Shown here piece after piece: positions 62,238 to 64,000 of a stretch of DNA of 64,000 nucleotides (the first letter of the stretch is position 1; the number at the start of each line of letters is the position of its first letter). The position numbers and the translations under genes were made by a program. Source of the stretch: Flavobacterium pectinovorum (GTDB lineage: Bacteria; Bacteroidota; Bacteroidia; Flavobacteriales; Flavobacteriaceae); the NCBI RefSeq assembly GCF_006438875.1, contig NZ_RCZH01000003.1, forward strand, positions 310,937 through 374,936, written 5' to 3'. The notes below the pieces were generated by a model that was not told where the DNA came from, searched no databases, and saw only the letters and a list, made by a program, of their open reading frames with translations.

Positions 62238-63156
62238 AAAGATATACTCCATAGTAATGCCTTTAATGGCAACAGCACTTATTTTAAATTCCTGCAACAA
62301 AACTGCTCCGGTAGAAGTTCCGGCAGAAGTGAGCGTTCCCGTTACAGTGACAAGTATTGATACTACGGCAATTGACAATTATGTTGACCTGAATGCAACG
62401 ACCGCTTATTTGATTAAAAATACCATTAAAGCCAATACAACAGGATATCTGGAAATTGTAAATGCTGCATCGAATGATTTTGTGAGAAAGAACCAGCTTC
62501 TTTTTTCTCTTAAAACTCGTGAAGCAAAAGTGCTGGGAAATACCATTAATAAAATAGATTCGAATCTACATTTTGGAGGTGCCTTAAACCTGAGAGCAAC
62601 TTGTGATGGCTTTGTAACGTCTGTGAATGTTCAAAAAGGAGATTATGTACAAGAAGGTGATGCTTTGGCGGTTATTAACGACGCGGCGAGTTTTTCGATT
62701 GTATTGAGTCTTCCTTATGAATTAAAAAGATACGTAAAACCAAATGAATTACTAGATGTGTCTTTGCCTGACGGAACGACAATAAAAACAAAGGTAGAAA
62801 AATACATTCCTACGGTTGATCCGGCTTCACAAACGCAGAATGTTATTTTAAAAACACTGCAAAACTCCAATATACCAGAGAGTTTAATTGTAAAAGTTAG
62901 GATCAATAAAACGGCTGCAAATAAAACAATTAGTCTTCCTAAAGGTGCCGTTTTGAGTGATGAAACGCAAACTGATTTCTGGATTATGAAAGTAGTCGGC
63001 AAAAATATGGCCGTTAAAGTTTCGATTAAAAAAGGAATTGAATCTTTTGATAAAGTAGAGATTTTATCTCCAAAATTAAAACCTGACGATAAAATTCTCC
63101 TTACCGGAAATTATGGAGTTGGAGATACGATCAAAATAAAAATAACAAATAAATAA
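62230..63156 (+). CDS. RND periplasmic adaptor, lipoprotein
   Basis: 308 residues. Lipobox MATALILNSC (Cys about 18). A short lipoyl motif TIKANTTGYLEIVNAASNDF and its partner LNLRATCDGFVTSVNVQKGD lie close together with almost no alpha-hairpin, which is unusual: most RND adaptors carry 40-80 hairpin residues here. A beta-barrel domain (INDAASFSIVLSLPYELKRY) and membrane-proximal end follow. The shortened hairpin suggests that the partner TolC contacts the pump differently. Confidence 0.85.
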   Translation: MNKKIYSIVMPLMATALILNSCNKTAPVEVPAEVSVPVTVTSIDTTAIDNYVDLNATTAYLIKNTIKANTTGYLEIVNAASNDFVRKNQLLFSLKTREAKVLGNTINKIDSNLHFGGALNLRATCDGFVTSVNVQKGDYVQEGDALAVINDAASFSIVLSLPYELKRYVKPNELLDVSLPDGTTIKTKVEKYIPTVDPASQTQNVILKTLQNSNIPESLIVKVRINKTAANKTISLPKGAVLSDETQTDFWIMKVVGKNMAVKVSIKKGIESFDKVEILSPKLKPDDKILLTGNYGVGDTIKIKITNK

Positions 63157-63162
63157 ACCGTT

Positions 63163-64000
63163 ATGCTGCCTTTTTTTGCCCGCCATAAAAATGGACTAAG
63201 TACAATTATCTTCCTGATTATTTTGGGAGGGATATTTTCTTATTCTAAAATGCAGACCGGATTATTTCCTGAAATCACATTTCCGAAAATAAAAATCATT
63301 GCTGATGCTGGCCAGCAGCCTGTAGATAAAATGATGATTACCGTGACCAAACCCCTTGAAAGCGCTATTAAAAAAGTGCAGGGATTGCAAACTGTAAGAA
63401 GTACGACAAGCAGAGGAAGCTGTGAAATTTCGGCATTTATGGACTGGAAAGCGGATATTGATCTTAGTAAAACAAGAATCGAAGCCCAGATCAATCAAAT
63501 TAAAAATGATCTTCCGCCGGATCTGCAGGTAACGGTCGAAAAAATGAATCCGTCGATACTTCCTGTTATTGGTTATGCCATTAACAGTAAAGAAAGATCT
63601 GCTGTTGATTTAAAAAAAATAGCCAATTATACGATAAAACCATTCCTTTCTCAGATTCAGGGAACAAGTGAAATTCGTGTAGTAGGAGGAAAGGAAAAGG
63701 AATACTGGCTTTCACTCGATTATCAAAAAATGAGCGCTTACGGTATTACTCCGGCAATGGTAACCCAAGCAATGAGTGAAACCAACTTTATTAAATCAAA
63801 CGGTTATCTGGCAGATTATCACCATTTATATTTAACCATTACGGATGCTCAACTTGATAAAAAAGACGAACTGGAGAATCTGGTGATCCGCAATAATAGT
63901 AAAGGAATCGTAAGGCTAAGTGACATTTGTCTGGTAGAAATAAGAGAGGCAAAAGAATATATTAAAGTCAATGCAAATGGCAAAGAAAGCATACTGATTG
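63163..64000 (+). CDS. RND efflux permease, N-terminal part (runs off right edge)
   Basis: About 279 residues visible. First helix LSTIIFLIILGGIFSYSKMQ, then TGLFPEITFPKIKIIADAGQ (the P-x-E/D-x-x-x-P motif after TM1 typical of RND) and the porter-domain parts ESAIKKVQGLQTVRSTTSRG and IRVVGGKEKEYWLSLDYQKM. Start ATG at 63163, 6 bp after the adaptor stop. The membrane-core motifs lie outside the window, so metal versus drug type cannot be decided. Confidence 0.85.
   Translation, partial: MLPFFARHKNGLSTIIFLIILGGIFSYSKMQTGLFPEITFPKIKIIADAGQQPVDKMMITVTKPLESAIKKVQGLQTVRSTTSRGSCEISAFMDWKADIDLSKTRIEAQINQIKNDLPPDLQVTVEKMNPSILPVIGYAINSKERSAVDLKKIANYTIKPFLSQIQGTSEIRVVGGKEKEYWLSLDYQKMSAYGITPAMVTQAMSETNFIKSNGYLADYHHLYLTITDAQLDKKDELENLVIRNNSKGIVRLSDICLVEIREAKEYIKVNANGKESILI

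Overview
The window is AT-rich DNA from a Bacteroidota bacterium, almost certainly Flavobacterium or a close relative. The signs are a T9SS type A sorting domain, a fused CusA/CzcA-OMF efflux pump, TAnnTTTG-type promoters, weak Shine-Dalgarno sites, an ECF sigma factor with a DGPF partner, and palindromic intergenic elements of a kind common in this group. There are no rRNA or tRNA genes.

Layout. (1) 1-8.1 kb looks like core chromosome: MscS channel (cut by the left edge), thioesterase, secreted protein, an ECF42-like sigma factor with YciI and carboxymuconolactone-decarboxylase partners, a CPA1 antiporter, and dnaK behind a structured intergenic RNA. (2) 8.1-11.2 kb is an integration module: excisionase-like regulator, tyrosine recombinase, membrane protein and a second HTH protein. 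(3) 11.7-18.4 kb is a decayed accessory block: a small secreted protein, an IS3 remnant, a minimal type II-C CRISPR locus (divergent tracrRNA, cas9, a four-repeat array, no cas1/cas2), a broken copy of a hydrolase gene, and an IS6 remnant. (4) 19-25.4 kb holds a T9SS/surface-protein cluster, the intact hydrolase, and the second copy of the small secreted protein. (5) 25.8-31.5 kb is a TolC-RND-adaptor operon. (6) 31.7-42.5 kb is mixed: lgt, a beta-helix protein, a PAS histidine kinase, a ClC-type transporter under a fluoride riboswitch, and several hypotheticals. (7) 42.7-45.7 kb is a small AraC regulon: regulator, FAD oxidoreductase unit and SDR unit, with matching paired operators. (8) 46.4-56.3 kb is a heavy-metal efflux island: CzcA-OMF fusion, P1B-4 ATPase, ABC exporter and adaptor, bounded by direct copies of a 79-bp element. 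(9) 57.3-59.9 kb is a gene graveyard (IS6, GH43, FecR and TonB-receptor remnants). (10) 60-64 kb is a beta-propeller protein plus a third efflux operon, cut by the right edge.

Most notable points: the cas9 HNH domain has Val where Asp/Glu is expected just before the catalytic His; two of its three spacers are nearly identical; three small secreted proteins end in the same LHLYQLF; a fluoride riboswitch can be read in front of the ClC gene; the AraC regulon has two promoters with the same operator geometry; and a 79-bp element occurs three times, twice flanking the metal island. All functional calls come from reading motifs by eye; no database search was run.
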